Positions 8,337 to 16,802 of a stretch of 38,259 nucleotides of DNA are shown here, one piece after another (position 1 is the stretch's first letter; each line of letters opens with the position of its first letter). A program made the position numbers and the translations under genes. The notes under the pieces were generated by a model that saw only the letters and a program-made list of their open reading frames with translations, was not told where the DNA came from and ran no database searches. The stretch covers positions 1-38,259 of the forward strand of contig JAJKJU010000227.1 of NCBI GenBank assembly GCA_021153565.1, given 5' to 3'. This stretch comes from Rhizobacter sp. GTDB taxonomy: Bacteria; Pseudomonadota; Gammaproteobacteria; Burkholderiales; Burkholderiaceae_C.

Positions 8337-10628
8337 ATGGAAGACGACAAGTTCTTGAAGTTATTGCTGCAGACCTTCACGGTCGAGGCGCAGGAGCATC
8401 TGGCGGCGATGTCGCAGATGTTGCTGCAGCTTGAGCGCAACCCGCCGCCGGGCGAGGCGGCCGTTGCCGTGGAGACGCTCTTTCGCGAGGCGCACAGCCT
8501 CAAGGGCGCGTCGCGCTCGGTCAACCTGGCCGACATCGAACGCGTGTGCCAACCGATGGAGCGCGTGCTGTCGGCATTGAAGCGCGGCGAACTCGCGACC
8601 TCGGCCAAGTTCTTCACGACCATGTACGCGAGCATCGACGGGCTGGGCCGGCTTCTGTCGCGCGACGTCGGCACGGCGGGCGAGGTTGATGCAGGTTTGC
8701 CTGCATCCTTGTCACGGTCCTTGCTGGACTTGGTGCCTGGTGGGACGGGGCCGCCATTGGCTCAGGTCACACCGTCAGTCGCTGCTGTTGCGTCCGCAGT
8801 CACCATGCCTCACGCGTCACCCCTTGGTCCGGCCGTGACTCCGGCTGCATCCGACAGCGTGCGGGTCGCCACCCCCAAGCTCGACGCGTTGATGACGCAG
8901 TCGCAGGAGTTGCACGCGCTCAAGTTCAGCGGCACCCATCTTGCCGACGATGTACAGGCCATTGGCGACATGTTGGCTGCCTGGCGACGCGGCGCCGACA
9001 AGCGCTCGCGTCACGCGCGGCTGCTGCGTCGATCGGGCGCAGTGGAGGACATGGCGAACGCGAAGGACAAGCGGCTGCTCGAACAATTGCTCGACGCCTT
9101 GGATGCGGACGACTTGTTCGTCCGCTCACTGTGCGAGCGGCTCGGGCGGCACGCCCGAGCCGTGGCACAGGAACGTCGCACCCTCGGAACCCGTGTCGAT
9201 CGCCTCCTCGACGACATGAAGCAGATGTCCATGCTGCCCTTCTCCTCGCTTTTCGTGTCCGCACCCAAGATGGTTCGCGACCTCGCCCACGACAGCGGCA
9301 AGGAGGTCGACCTGCAGATCGAAGGTGCGTCGCTGGAGGTGGACCGGCGCATCCTGGAGCAAATGAAAACGCCGCTGACCCACCTCATCCGCAATGCCGT
9401 CGACCACGGCATCGAAATGCCTGAGGAGCGGCACGGCGCTGGCAAGCCGCGGCGCGGACGCATTCTCATCGCAGTCTCGGCGCGCGATGGAAACCGGGTC
9501 GAGATCTCGATCTCCGACGACGGTGCAGGCATTGCCCTCGACAAGGTGCGTTCGCGGGCACAGAAGATGGGCCTGCGTACCGAGAGCGCGCTCTCAGGCA
9601 TGGACGAGGTGCAGATTGGGCAACTGGTGTTCGAGTCCGGGCTGTCGACGAGTTCAATCCTCACCGATCTGTCAGGACATGGCCTCGGACTTGCCATCGT
9701 GCGCGAGAAGGTCGATGCCCTGGGCGGCTCGATCGCCGCACTGCGTCCCGAAGGCGGCGTCGGCACGCGCTTTCTCATCGTGCTGCCCGCGACCCTCTCG
9801 ACCTTCCGCGGCGTGCTTGTGCAGGCGGGTGACCGACCGTTCGTGTTCCCCTCACGCCATGTCGAACGTGTGTTGCGGCTGCTGCCCGAGAACGTCGTCA
9901 CTGAGGACGGGCACGACAGCATCCGCGTGGACGGCGCCATGTTGCCGCTCGTTTCGCTCGCCGCGACGCTTGGCGTGAAGGCACGTTCGGCCACACGCGA
10001 CCGGCCACGCCATGTGCAGATCATCGTGGTCGCCGGAGCCGGCGGGCCATTTGCTTTCGCGGTCGACGAGGTGATTGGCGACCAGGAGGTTCTGGTCCAG
10101 CCGCTCGCCCCGCCATTGCGCCGCGTGCCCAACATCGCTGCAGCCACGGTGCTGGGCGCGGGACAGGTGGTGCCCCTTCTCAACATGGCAGACTTGGTCA
10201 AGTCGGCAACGCTGGCGCGCGGCGGGCGTGTGCCGTCGTGGCGTTCGGCGCAAGCGCCGAACGCTGGCGCGTCATTGCTCGTGGCCGACGACTCCATCAC
10301 TTCGCGTACGCGCTTGCGCGACATCCTGGAATCAGCGGGCTACCGCGTGACGACCGCCGCAGACGGCGCGGAGGCGCTTGCCAGTCTGCAAAGCGGAGAG
10401 TTCGATTTGCTGGTGACGGACGCCGAGATGCCACGGCTCGATGGCTTCGGACTCACGGCGCGAGTGCGCCGGGACAAGCGCCTGGCCGAGTTGCCGATCA
10501 TCCTCGTTACCGCGCTTGACACGCGCGAGGACAAGGAGCGCGGCGTCGAGGCGGGCGCCAACGCCTACATCGTCAAGCACGGCTTCGACCAGAGGCGATT
10601 GCTCGACACGATACGGACACTTCTATGA
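8337..10628 (+). CDS. CheA-REC hybrid chemosensory kinase (WspE-like)
   Basis: A 763-residue cytoplasmic histidine kinase. Order: HPt/P1 domain with H53 in EAHSLKGAS; a long proline/alanine-rich linker with no recognisable P2 (CheY-binding) domain; a dimerisation helix region ending in LLDDMKQMSMLPFSSLF; an ATPase domain with the N-box HLIRNAVDHGIE (about 350) and the G-loop GHGLGLAIVREKV; a CheW-like domain (about 480-620); and a C-terminal receiver (about 640-763) with D695 in LVTDAEMP. This P1-P3-P4-P5-REC order is that of WspE and other alternative-function CheA proteins. The receiver may act as a phosphate sink or an intermediate. The gene begins four bases after the MCP stop, with AAGGA next to the start, and overlaps cheB by four bases. 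Confidence 0.93.
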   Translation: MEDDKFLKLLLQTFTVEAQEHLAAMSQMLLQLERNPPPGEAAVAVETLFREAHSLKGASRSVNLADIERVCQPMERVLSALKRGELATSAKFFTTMYASIDGLGRLLSRDVGTAGEVDAGLPASLSRSLLDLVPGGTGPPLAQVTPSVAAVASAVTMPHASPLGPAVTPAASDSVRVATPKLDALMTQSQELHALKFSGTHLADDVQAIGDMLAAWRRGADKRSRHARLLRRSGAVEDMANAKDKRLLEQLLDALDADDLFVRSLCERLGRHARAVAQERRTLGTRVDRLLDDMKQMSMLPFSSLFVSAPKMVRDLAHDSGKEVDLQIEGASLEVDRRILEQMKTPLTHLIRNAVDHGIEMPEERHGAGKPRRGRILIAVSARDGNRVEISISDDGAGIALDKVRSRAQKMGLRTESALSGMDEVQIGQLVFESGLSTSSILTDLSGHGLGLAIVREKVDALGGSIAALRPEGGVGTRFLIVLPATLSTFRGVLVQAGDRPFVFPSRHVERVLRLLPENVVTEDGHDSIRVDGAMLPLVSLAATLGVKARSATRDRPRHVQIIVVAGAGGPFAFAVDEVIGDQEVLVQPLAPPLRRVPNIAAATVLGAGQVVPLLNMADLVKSATLARGGRVPSWRSAQAPNAGASLLVADDSITSRTRLRDILESAGYRVTTAADGAEALASLQSGEFDLLVTDAEMPRLDGFGLTARVRRDKRLAELPIILVTALDTREDKERGVEAGANAYIVKHGFDQRRLLDTIRTLL

Positions 10629-11698
10629 GCATGTGTGACAGTGCCAAACCCGTGCGCGTACTGGTGGTCGATGACTCGCCGACCTATCGCGCGCTGCTGG
10701 CCGGGCTGATCGATTCGGATGCTCGATTGCGCGTCGTCGGCGTCGTCGACGACGGTGAGCAGGCGGTCGAATTGGCTGAGCGCATTCGCCCCGACGTGAT
10801 CGTGATGGACATTCATCTGCCGGTGGTCAATGGTTTTGCCGCTACACGCCGCATCATGGAGACCTGCCCAACGCGCATCGTGATGGTCACCGCGACCTTG
10901 AATCCGCACGAGGTCGCTGAGAGCTTCGAGGCCCTGGAGTCAGGTGCGCTGACGGTGCTCGGCAAGCCGCCTGGGCCGGGGCATGAGAACTTCGATGCCG
11001 CACGGCAGGAGTTGCTCAACTCCCTGGCGCTGATGGCCGAAGTCCCGGTTGTGCGCCGCTGGCCGTCGACCGCGTTTCAGTGCGCAAATCCGCAGGTGCC
11101 TGCGGTGTCGCATGCGAGCGCCATTTCACTCGTAGCCATCGGCGCGTCGACCGGCGGACCGCTTGCGTTGCAGGCTTTCCTCTCGGCACTGCAGCCCGGC
11201 ATTTCAGCGCCCATTGTCATCGTCCAGCACATTTCGTTGGGCTTCACGGACGGGCTGGTGCAGTGGCTATTCCGTGTGTCTGGGTATCCGATCCGCGTCG
11301 CCGCGCACGGCCACCGGCTCGAGTCCGGCGTGGCCTACATGGCTCCCGAAGGGGCGCACATGCAAGTCCGAGGGGAGGGCAGGATCGTGTTGACGGATGG
11401 CGCTCCGGTGAACGGATTTCGCCCTGCCGTGGCGACACTGTTCGACTCCGTGACAAAAGAATATGGACGTCGGGCCGCTGGCTTGTTGATGACCGGCATG
11501 GGCGATGACGGCGCGAAGGAACTGGCCACCATGCGCAAGGCCGGTGCACTCACGATGGTGCAAGACCGCGAGAGCGCGGTCATCTATGGCATGCCGGGCG
11601 AAGCAGTTCGCCTCGGGGCCGCGATGCACATCCTTGCACCACATGACATGGCGTCGACATTGAAGCGGCTCGTTCCGACCTTGGGAGAGCGACGATGA
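10625..11698 (+). CDS. cheB: CheB methylesterase (WspF-like)
   Basis: A 357-residue receptor-modification enzyme: receiver domain (about 10-125; phosphoacceptor D62 in VMDIHLP, K114 in GKPP) joined to the methylesterase/deamidase domain. The catalytic triad is visible: S175 in GASTGGP, H202 in IVQHIS and D295 in GMGDDG. It removes methyl groups added by CheR and resets the MCP when phosphorylated by CheA. The start overlaps the CheA stop (ATGA), as does the next gene start with its own stop. In Wsp operons the corresponding WspF is followed by the diguanylate cyclase WspR; here it is followed instead by a REC-kinase, which is the unusual part of this operon. Confidence 0.93.
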   Translation: MSMCDSAKPVRVLVVDDSPTYRALLAGLIDSDARLRVVGVVDDGEQAVELAERIRPDVIVMDIHLPVVNGFAATRRIMETCPTRIVMVTATLNPHEVAESFEALESGALTVLGKPPGPGHENFDAARQELLNSLALMAEVPVVRRWPSTAFQCANPQVPAVSHASAISLVAIGASTGGPLALQAFLSALQPGISAPIVIVQHISLGFTDGLVQWLFRVSGYPIRVAAHGHRLESGVAYMAPEGAHMQVRGEGRIVLTDGAPVNGFRPAVATLFDSVTKEYGRRAAGLLMTGMGDDGAKELATMRKAGALTMVQDRESAVIYGMPGEAVRLGAAMHILAPHDMASTLKRLVPTLGERR

Positions 11699-13161
11699 GC
11701 ACCCCTGATGACACTCGGCCTGCGGGCAACGGCTTGGCCGCGCCCTCGATCGAGATCCTGCTGGTCGAAGACAGTCCGACGCAGGCGGCAAGGCTCAAGT
11801 ACCTGATGGAAAGCCACGGCTACCGCACGCGCGTCGCAGGCAATGGCAGGAAGGCCCTGGATGCGATGAAGCAGAGCAAGCCGCGCCTTGTGCTGTCGGA
11901 CGTGGTCATGCCGGAGATGGGCGGCTACGAGCTGTGCCGCGCCATCAAGACGGACCCGGCCTTCAAGGACACGCCGGTGATTCTCGTGACCTCGCTCATC
12001 GATCCGAAGGACATTGTCAGCGGGCTCGAATCAGGGGCGGACAACTTCGTGCGCAAACCTTACTCCGAGGAATATCTGCTCAAGCGCATCCAGCACACAC
12101 TCTTGAACCAGGACCTGCGCCAAGCCGAGGGCGGGCGCATCGATCTCGGCATCGTGGTGTACATCGGCGGGCAGAAGCATTTCATCAATGCCGAGCGGCA
12201 GCAAATCCTGGATCTGCTCATTTCCACCTATGAACAAGCGGTGGCGGTGAATGAAGAGCTGCAGATTCGCGAGCACCAGATCGTGGAGTTGAACGAGCAC
12301 CTGGAGCGTCGGGCGCAAGAGCTCGAAGTCATCAACGCAGAGATCGCGCGAAAGAACCTGGAGCTGCAGCGTGCGAGTGGCATGAAGTCGGAATTCGTCG
12401 CCAACATGTCGCACGAACTGCGCACCCCGCTCAACGCGATCATGGGTTTTTCGGAGATGTTGAAGGACGGCATGCTGGGAGATCTGACCGAGCGACAGCG
12501 CAGCTCCGCCGCCGCGATTTTCGACAGCGGCATGCACCTCTTGTCCCTGATCAACGACATCCTCGATCTGTCGCGCATCGAGGCCGGCAAGATGGAGCTC
12601 AACCTTGAGAAGACCGATGTCGACGAGTTGCTGCAAAACAGCCTGTCCATGCTCAAGGTGCGCGCTACGGAGCATCAGATCGAACTGAAGCTCGAGTCGG
12701 ACGTCAGCGATCGCATCGACGTGGACCGGCGCAAGGCGAGGCAGATCGCCTACAACCTCCTGTCCAATGCCGTGAAGTTCACCCCGGATGGCGGCGCTGT
12801 GGTCCTGCGCGCACGGCGGGTGTCGTCGGTGCAGCTGGACGACATGCAGCGCGTGGGCGATGCGCCTTTGTTCGCCAGCTCGCGCTATCTCGAGGTCAGC
12901 GTGATCGACACCGGCATTGGCATTGCGCCCGAGGACATTGGCAGACTTTTCCGACCTTTTTCCCAATTGGACAGCGGCCTGTCACGAAAATACGAAGGCA
13001 CGGGACTCGGGCTCGTGCTTCTGAAGCAACTGGTGGAACTGCACGGTGGCGCGCTGGCGGTGCGCAGTTCAGTGGGCAAGGGGACAACCTTCAAGGTATG
13101 GCTGCCCTATCGTGAGCTGGCGCCGGTCTTCCCGACACCTGCGCAGACACTGGTCTACTGA
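11695..13161 (+). CDS. REC-histidine kinase, output of the chemosensory operon
   Basis: A 488-residue soluble protein: N-terminal receiver (about 19-135; D69 in LVLSDVVMP, K121 in VRKPYS), a spacer, a coiled coil (about 178-235), a HisKA domain with H240 in NMSHELRTPLNAI, and an HATPase domain (LLSNAVKFTPDGG, DTGIGIAPEDIG, EGTGLGLVLLKQL). No membrane segment or GGDEF domain is present. The receiver is probably phosphorylated by the CheA hybrid and controls the kinase, whose own target would be a separate regulator, perhaps one of the single-domain proteins at 697 or 1211 (inference). The gene is coupled to cheB by an ATGA overlap. A C-rich hairpin repeat about 30 bases after the stop could end the transcript. 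Confidence 0.92.
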   Translation: MSTPDDTRPAGNGLAAPSIEILLVEDSPTQAARLKYLMESHGYRTRVAGNGRKALDAMKQSKPRLVLSDVVMPEMGGYELCRAIKTDPAFKDTPVILVTSLIDPKDIVSGLESGADNFVRKPYSEEYLLKRIQHTLLNQDLRQAEGGRIDLGIVVYIGGQKHFINAERQQILDLLISTYEQAVAVNEELQIREHQIVELNEHLERRAQELEVINAEIARKNLELQRASGMKSEFVANMSHELRTPLNAIMGFSEMLKDGMLGDLTERQRSSAAAIFDSGMHLLSLINDILDLSRIEAGKMELNLEKTDVDELLQNSLSMLKVRATEHQIELKLESDVSDRIDVDRRKARQIAYNLLSNAVKFTPDGGAVVLRARRVSSVQLDDMQRVGDAPLFASSRYLEVSVIDTGIGIAPEDIGRLFRPFSQLDSGLSRKYEGTGLGLVLLKQLVELHGGALAVRSSVGKGTTFKVWLPYRELAPVFPTPAQTLVY

Positions 13162-13191
13162 GAGCAATACGGGCCAGATCGCATTTCGGTT

Positions 13192-13230
13192 CCCTCTCCC
13201 CCGGCGGGGGGAAAGGGTTGGGGTGAGGGG
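13192..13230. repeat. C/G-rich REP-like hairpin repeat
   Basis: CCCTCTCCCCC-ggc-GGGGGGAAAGGG followed by TTGGGGTGAGGGG. The first part is a strong hairpin; the whole resembles the dispersed CCCTCTCCCC...GGGTTGGGGTGAGGG repeats common in Proteobacteria. A related piece in the opposite orientation is at 38211-38240. Lying just after the chemosensory operon and before the convergent CBS gene, it may also act as a terminator. Confidence 0.55.
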
Positions 13231-13336
13231 TTTCCCAAAGAATCACCCCCATCTCCATCACGGCAGCCCCGCAGACTGCTTGCGCAGTCCTGCCACCATG
13301 TGCGGAAGCGGCTGGCAATGAAGAAGGTGGGTGACT

Positions 13337-13789
13337 TCAATGCGATGCAGTGTTCGTGTCCGGCCGATCCGGCTCCGACGGCCACGACACGTCGCGCAGC
13401 ACCTCGTCGACGTGCTCTGACTGGCGCGTCGCGAGATCGCCCAGCGAAACGATGCCGATGACTTCGTGCTCGGCGTTCAGCACCGGAAGCCGTCGGATCT
13501 GCACGTCGCCCATCTGCTTCATCACCTCTTCGGTGGACTGCTCCTCGGTACACCAGCGCGTCTGTTCGGTCATCACCTCGCGCACGATGTGATCGGCGGG
13601 GGCCATGCCCGCCGCAGTGGCGCGGACGGTGATGTCGCGGTCGGTGATCATGCCCACGAGTTCCATGCCTTCGCACACAGGCAGCGCGCCGACGTTGAGT
13701 TCATCCATCAACTGCGCTGCGCTTTGCAGCGACGCCTCGGGGGCAATGACTTCGACGCCGCGCGTCATCACTTCTCTGATCGTTGTCAT
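13337..13789 (-). CDS. CBS-domain pair protein
   Basis: A 150-residue cytoplasmic protein made of two CBS domains (about 8-60 and 74-128): VREVMT-type starts (MTRGVEVIAPEASLQSAAQL and VREVMTEQTRWCTEEQSTEE), and GMITDRDITVRA and GIVSLGDLA ends. CBS pairs bind adenine nucleotides or related ligands and often regulate partners or act as stress/energy sensors; the partner here is unknown. The start at 13789 is firm, with AAGGAG six bases upstream. It stands alone between the convergent chemosensory operon and a MITE-like element. No enzyme domain is attached. Confidence 0.88.
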   Translation of the reverse strand: MTTIREVMTRGVEVIAPEASLQSAAQLMDELNVGALPVCEGMELVGMITDRDITVRATAAGMAPADHIVREVMTEQTRWCTEEQSTEEVMKQMGDVQIRRLPVLNAEHEVIGIVSLGDLATRQSEHVDEVLRDVSWPSEPDRPDTNTASH

Positions 13790-13881
13790 GTTTACTCCTT
13801 TGGGGCTGGGTATTGGAAGCTCTTGGCAAGCGGCGTTCCCCGCGCCTGCGTACGGAGCAATTTGCCAACAGGGCTTGGCTC

Positions 13882-14042
13882 AGAGGCTGAGAGTATTTCG
13901 ATCATGCCCGCTCATCACGCCAAAAGCCCCCCTGCTCGTCGTTGCAAATGCTCGCCATAGCCAAGCCATGGCTGCGCTTTGCGCCTGGATCAGGCGCCTT
14001 TTGACGTGGTGCTCGGACACGTTCGAAATACTCTCAGCCTCT
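13882..14042. mobile_element. 161-bp MITE-like palindromic element, copy 1
   Basis: The element has perfect 20-bp terminal inverted repeats AGAGGCTGAGAGTATTTCGA (13882-13901 and, inverted, 14023-14042). The interior is an imperfect long palindrome around AGCCATGGCT. A near-identical copy is at 35830-35989; the two differ at a handful of bases, including a one-base C-run difference (161 against 160 bp). No protein of its own is plausible. From a TTG at 13979 the right half is open and in frame with ligD, but this is unlikely to be the real ligD start. It takes up much of the 327-base gap between the CBS gene and ligD. Confidence 0.85.
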
Positions 14043-14116
14043 CAGGCTTATTCCCGATGCATCCTGGCTGCGAAAGATGTCCAGGGACGGGAACTCTGTT
14101 TGCTTGCATGTTCCGC

Positions 14117-16777
14117 ATGACCGATCTCTTGCAGCGCTATCGGCAAAAGCGTGACTTCGACCTGACCCCGGAACCCAAGGGGAAGACCGCCAAGCCGAAG
14201 AAGGCCCTCAGCTTCGTGGTGCAAAAGCACGCGGCTTCGCGCCTGCATTACGACTTTCGCCTGGAGCTCGAGGGCACGCTCAAAAGCTGGGCCGTGCCCA
14301 AGGGGCCGAGTCTCGACCCGAATGACAAGCGCATGGCGATCCACGTCGAAGACCATCCCTTGTCCTACGGCGCCTTCGAGGGGGTGATTCCACGAGGCCA
14401 GTACGGGGCCGGCACAGTGATCGTGTGGGACAAGGGCACCTGGGAACCCATTGGCGAGCCGAAGGCAGGCTATCGGGCGGGCAAGCTCAAGTTCCGTCTG
14501 CGTGGTGCGAAGCTGAAAGGGGCGTGGACCCTGGTCCGCATGCGCGGGCATGGTGATGAAAGGCAGGAGCCGTGGCTGCTGATCAAGGAGCGCGACGAGG
14601 AAGCGCGGCCGGCTTCGGCCTACAGCGTGGTGGTTGAGTTGCCGGACAGCGTGATTTCGGGGGACAAGCACGCGGCCGGGTTCTTGCCCGAGGGGACGGC
14701 GAAGGCGCAGAAACGGGCCGCCGCAGCGGTGGCTGGCAGGGCGGCGACCGCGGAAAAAACCGCCCCTCGAAATACTCTCAGCCTCTCAGGTGACGTCAAC
14801 AAATCCGATGTCCCTGAAGGCGCCAAGAAAGGTGACCTGCCGCTCTTCCTCGCACCTCAACTCGCCACACTGGTCGACCGCCCGCCACCTGGCGACGACT
14901 GGATGTACGAGATCAAGTTCGACGGCTACCGTCTTCTCGCCCGCATCGACGGCAACGACGTGCGTCTTTTCACCCGCAACGGCAACGACTGGACCTCGAA
15001 GTTGAAGGGCCTCGCTGCAGTGGTCAAGGCACTCAAGCTGGCCTCAGCCTGGCTCGATGGAGAAATCGTCGTACTGGGTGCCAACGGCGCGCCCGATTTC
15101 AATGCGCTGCAAAACGCCTTCGATTCGGCGCAGACCGAGAAGATCCAGTACTACCTCTTCGACATTCCGTACTTTGCGGGGTACGACCTGCGCGAAGTGC
15201 CTCTGCAGGAGCGGCGCGTGCTGCTATCGAAGTTGCTCGACGGCAAGACCAGCGAGCGCATCCGATTCAGCGAAGCCTTCAAGGCCGAGCCCGACGAAAT
15301 TTTCCAGAATGCCTGCCGCATGCAGCTGGAAGGCGTGATTGGAAAGCGCCGCGATTCGATCTATGTGTCTCGACGCTCGCCGAGCTGGATCAAGCTCAAG
15401 TGCACGCACCGGCAGGAGTTCGTGATCGTGGGCTACACCGACCCGGATGGCTCGCGCGTGGGAATCGGGGCGCTGCTGCTTGCGATCCACGATGAGGCCG
15501 GAAGCCTGCGCTATGCGGGCAAAGTGGGAACGGGCTTCGACACCAAGACCTTGAGCGTGCTGCAGCAAAAGCTCAAACCGCTCACCGTCGACAAGTCGCC
15601 GCTCATTGACAAAGCCCCGGACGCGCGCGGCCACTGGGTGCAACCCAAACTCGTGGCCGAGGTGTCCTTCTCGGAGTGGACGCCAGACGGGCGCATCCGC
15701 CACTCGGTGTTCCACGGTCTGCGCACCGACAAGCCGGCCACGGTGATCACGATGGAGGCGCCGGTGGCAGCGAAGGCAGTTGCGAAGGAGGCATCGGCGT
15801 CGGCATCTGCAAAGAGGGCGGCGAAGAAGACGTCGAAGAAGACCGCAGCGCCGATGGATGTTCCCGACCTGCCCAAAGACGTGCGCATCAGCAACCCCGA
15901 TCGCGTGATCGACGAGAGCACGGGTGCCACCAAGCGTGACCTCGTCAACTACTACCTCGTGGCGTCCAGGCAAATCATGCCGCACCTCGTCAAGCGCCCC
16001 GTGGCGCTGGTCCGCGCACCTTCGGGCATCCAGCATCAGCTCTTTTTTCAAAAGCACGCCGAGACGCTGAAGATTTCCGGCATCACCTTGCTCGACCCTG
16101 AGCTGGACCCGGGTCATCCGCCGATGATTTCCATCGACAACTTCACCGCCCTCATCGGAGCGGTGCAGATGAACGTGGTGGAGTTTCACACCTGGAACGC
16201 GACGGTCGGGAAGATCGAGAAGCCTGACCGCATGACCTTCGACCTCGACCCCGGCGAGGGTGTGCAATGGTCCGCAATGCAGGAGGCCGCTCAGCTCACG
16301 CATGCGCTGCTCGATGAACTCGGGCTGAAGAGCTTCCTGAAGACGAGCGGTGGAAAGGGCCTGCACGTGGTAGTGCCGCTCACGCCGCGTGACGGGTGGG
16401 ACACTGTGAAGGACTTTTCGCAGGCCGTGGTGGAGCACCTTGCCAAGGTCGTACCCAAGCGCTTTGTCGCGAAAAGCGGGCCGAAGAACCGGGTGGGAAA
16501 GATCTTCGTCGACTATCTGCGAAACGGCCGCGGTGCAACAACGGCATGCGCTTTCTCCGCGCGCGCACGGGCTGGGCTCGGCGTGTCGATTCCGGTGGCA
16601 TGGGATGAGTTGGCGGAACTCACGAGCGGTGCGCATTGGACCATCGCGAACGCGCACGAGCGGATGGAGGCGGGCGTGGACCCGTGGAGCGACTACGCGA
16701 AGACGAAGCAGACCTTGACCAAGGCAATGAAGACGCTGGGGTTCGAGGTCTCGGCAGACAAGACGACGCAGAACTGA
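14117..16777 (+). CDS. ligD: DNA ligase D (NHEJ ligase/polymerase/phosphoesterase)
   Basis: An 886-residue multifunctional enzyme of bacterial non-homologous end joining. Order: 3'-phosphoesterase domain (about 1-190; QKHAASRLHYDFRLE, AIHVEDHPLSYGAFEGVIP, QYGAGTVIVWD); ATP-dependent ligase (about 235-540) with the adenylated lysine K267 in YEIKFDGYRLL; a Lys/Ala-rich linker; and the primase-like polymerase (about 595-886) with MTFDLDPGEG and the GGKGLHVVVPL motif. The start at 14117 (MTDLLQRYRQKRDF) fits the family; an ATG three codons earlier (14108) is possible. No ribosome binding site is obvious, and the upstream sequence is largely the MITE. The linker after the phosphoesterase domain contains an in-frame 20-bp copy of the MITE end (14767-14786). 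The usual partner Ku is not in the window. Confidence 0.93.
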   Translation: MTDLLQRYRQKRDFDLTPEPKGKTAKPKKALSFVVQKHAASRLHYDFRLELEGTLKSWAVPKGPSLDPNDKRMAIHVEDHPLSYGAFEGVIPRGQYGAGTVIVWDKGTWEPIGEPKAGYRAGKLKFRLRGAKLKGAWTLVRMRGHGDERQEPWLLIKERDEEARPASAYSVVVELPDSVISGDKHAAGFLPEGTAKAQKRAAAAVAGRAATAEKTAPRNTLSLSGDVNKSDVPEGAKKGDLPLFLAPQLATLVDRPPPGDDWMYEIKFDGYRLLARIDGNDVRLFTRNGNDWTSKLKGLAAVVKALKLASAWLDGEIVVLGANGAPDFNALQNAFDSAQTEKIQYYLFDIPYFAGYDLREVPLQERRVLLSKLLDGKTSERIRFSEAFKAEPDEIFQNACRMQLEGVIGKRRDSIYVSRRSPSWIKLKCTHRQEFVIVGYTDPDGSRVGIGALLLAIHDEAGSLRYAGKVGTGFDTKTLSVLQQKLKPLTVDKSPLIDKAPDARGHWVQPKLVAEVSFSEWTPDGRIRHSVFHGLRTDKPATVITMEAPVAAKAVAKEASASASAKRAAKKTSKKTAAPMDVPDLPKDVRISNPDRVIDESTGATKRDLVNYYLVASRQIMPHLVKRPVALVRAPSGIQHQLFFQKHAETLKISGITLLDPELDPGHPPMISIDNFTALIGAVQMNVVEFHTWNATVGKIEKPDRMTFDLDPGEGVQWSAMQEAAQLTHALLDELGLKSFLKTSGGKGLHVVVPLTPRDGWDTVKDFSQAVVEHLAKVVPKRFVAKSGPKNRVGKIFVDYLRNGRGATTACAFSARARAGLGVSIPVAWDELAELTSGAHWTIANAHERMEAGVDPWSDYAKTKQTLTKAMKTLGFEVSADKTTQN
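14767..14786 (+). repeat. Solo MITE end inside ligD
   Basis: TCGAAATACTCTCAGCCTCT, identical to the right terminal repeat of the elements at 13882 and 35830, with no left end and no interior. It lies in the linker between the phosphoesterase and ligase domains of LigD (about residues 217-224) and is read in frame as RNTLSLS. It may be a scar of a former insertion or an element end captured by recombination. Confidence 0.8.
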
Positions 16778-16802
16778 TCATGGCAACTTCAGCCACTGGA
16801 CG

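Noticed and set aside
6845-8674. Minus-strand frame of 609 codons
   Set aside because: Antisense to the MCP and the CheA start, rich in His/Arg/Leu as expected from the complement of coding sequence.
13979-14116. TTG-started extension of LigD through the MITE
   Set aside because: The family N terminus is MTDLLQRYR-like and the extra residues are element-derived; retained only as a finding about reading frame.
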